5,906 nucleotides of DNA from Gammaproteobacteria bacterium (GTDB lineage: Bacteria > Aquificota > Aquificia > Aquificales > QOAS01): assembly GCA_003972855.1 (NCBI GenBank), contig QOAS01000062.1, forward strand, positions 1-5,906. Direction: 5' to 3'. Shown here one piece after another: positions 5,659 to 5,906 of the stretch (position 1 is the stretch's first letter; the number at the start of each line of letters is the position of its first letter). Position numbers and translations under genes: made by a program. The notes below the pieces were generated by a model. That model was given only the letters and a program-made list of their open reading frames with translations, was not told the origin of the DNA and did no database searches.

Positions 5659-5685
5659 TGTCAAGAAATAAATTTTAATTTGACA
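5659..5685. repeat. Inverted repeat TGTCAA-N15-TTGACA upstream of corA
   Basis: Perfect 6-bp arms at 5659-5664 and 5680-5685 flank a 15-nt AT-rich centre. The right arm equals a consensus -35 hexamer on the + strand, and the left arm equals the same hexamer on the minus strand. I find no good -10 at 16-18 nt in either direction. It could be an operator-like dyad or two back-to-back -35-like elements; the sequence alone does not decide. Confidence 0.35.
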
Positions 5686-5795
5686 AAAACATTTTGCATT
5701 TGGAGGCTTTGCCTTACTGGGGCAAGTAAATGGCTAACCCTAAGGGATTAATGTCAATATAGGATAGACAACCTTTTACTAAATGTCACTTGTTC

Positions 5796-5825
5796 TTGAC
5801 TTTTGGTGTGGAGTTTTATTAAATA
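5796..5825 (+). promoter_or_regulatory. Candidate promoter reading toward the CRISPR-like repeat
   Basis: TTGACT (5796-5801, 5 of 6 to the -35 consensus) is followed after 17 nt by TTAAAT (5819-5824), or after 18 nt by TAAATA (5820-5825), each 4 of 6 to the -10 consensus. Transcription would begin near 5832, about 45 nt before the repeat-like sequence, as expected for a CRISPR leader promoter. The match is modest. Confidence 0.33.
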
Positions 5826-5875
5826 TAGAAACTAAAGAAGGTTCCTTATAACTTAATAAAGCTGGACTCAACGAG

Positions 5876-5904
5876 GTGATTAGGTTCCTAAAGGGGATTG
5901 AAAC
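5876..5904 (+). CRISPR. Probable first (leader-proximal) CRISPR repeat, array truncated by window edge
   Basis: The sequence ends in ATTGAAAC (5897-5904), the 3' end of many CRISPR repeats and the usual 8-nt 5' handle of mature crRNAs in type I and type III systems. Its middle holds a dyad, TTAGG-TT-CCTAA (5880-5891), which could fold as a 4-bp stem with a GTTC loop. A 29-nt unit starting GTGATTAGG at 5876 has typical length, but the left boundary cannot be fixed without a second copy. The orientation places the leader to the left and the first spacer starting at 5905 (AT), with the rest beyond the window. Only one copy is visible, so regular spacing cannot be tested. No cas gene is present here. 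Confidence 0.55.
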
Positions 5905-5906
5905 AT

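Larger units (their letters stand above)
5575..5875. other. Non-coding region: corA upstream sequence and probable CRISPR leader
   Basis: About 300 nt of AT-rich sequence with no convincing gene. It contains several TTGAC/GTCAA elements (5614, 5659, 5680, 5752, 5796) and a small hairpin TTGCC/GGCAA (5709-5713 with 5721-5725). A second hairpin is CCC-TAA-GGG at 5738-5746, flanked by TAA/TTA. The only small frame of note (5730-5762) encodes 10 residues without a good ribosome site. An AT-rich, non-coding stretch directly before a CRISPR repeat is what a leader looks like. The right part (about 5765-5875) is the best candidate for that role; the left part presumably drives corA. Confidence 0.5.

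Noticed and set aside
5680..5708. Plus-strand promoter beginning with TTGACA at 5680
   Set aside because: At 15-18 nt downstream the sequence is TGGAGGCT-like, with no resemblance to a -10 element.
5701..5760. tRNA or structured RNA gene suggested by GC-richer sequence and two small hairpins
   Set aside because: The stems are only 3-5 bp, there is no cloverleaf, anticodon arm or T-loop motif, and I recognise no known RNA family.
5730..5762. Ten-codon frame starting MANPKG in the corA-CRISPR intergenic region
   Set aside because: Too short, with no properly spaced ribosome-binding site and no sign of selection; nearby GGAGG (5702-5706) is too far from its ATG.

Overview
This window looks like chromosomal DNA from a thermophilic bacterium, possibly of the Aquificota. 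That placement is an inference. It rests on the strong preference for AGA/AGG arginine and ATA isoleucine codons, the Lys/Glu/Arg-rich proteins, the tight ribosomal operon, and a ribosomal protein S19 with a very long N-terminal extension. I believe Aquificales carry long S19 proteins, but I cannot verify this here.

Positions 1-4609 (+ strand) hold the distal part of an S10-type ribosomal protein operon in canonical order: the end of L3 (rplC), then L4 (rplD), L23 (rplW), L2 (rplB), S19 (rpsS), L22 (rplV), S3 (rpsC), L16 (rplP) and L29 (rpmC). Most junctions are tight: 4-nt overlap L4/L23, 3-nt gap L22/S3, 1-nt overlap L16/L29. Two roomier gaps, L2-S19 (60 nt) and S3-L16 (56 nt), each carry a pyrimidine-rich tract that could pair with the following Shine-Dalgarno sequence. 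The products build the 50S exit-tunnel region (L4, L22, L23, L29), the peptidyl-transferase surroundings (L2, L16, L3) and the 30S head (S3, S19).

The usual continuation after L29 (S17, L14, L24...) is absent. Instead a CorA-family Mg2+/divalent cation transporter gene (minus strand, about 4624-5574) converges on rpmC with only 14 nt between the stop codons. The most N-terminal reading of the corA frame is probably spurious; a GTG at 5574 gives a family-typical 316-aa protein.

The last ~330 nt (5575-5906) contain no convincing gene. They hold the corA upstream region, several TTGACA/TGTCAA elements, a promoter-like sequence reading rightwards, and at the very edge a sequence ending in ATTGAAAC (5897-5904) with an internal dyad. 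That is how a CRISPR repeat with the common 8-nt crRNA 5' handle ends. The window therefore probably stops at the first, leader-proximal repeat of a CRISPR array, with the leader inside the window. Only one repeat copy is visible, so this is a strong suspicion and not a proven array.
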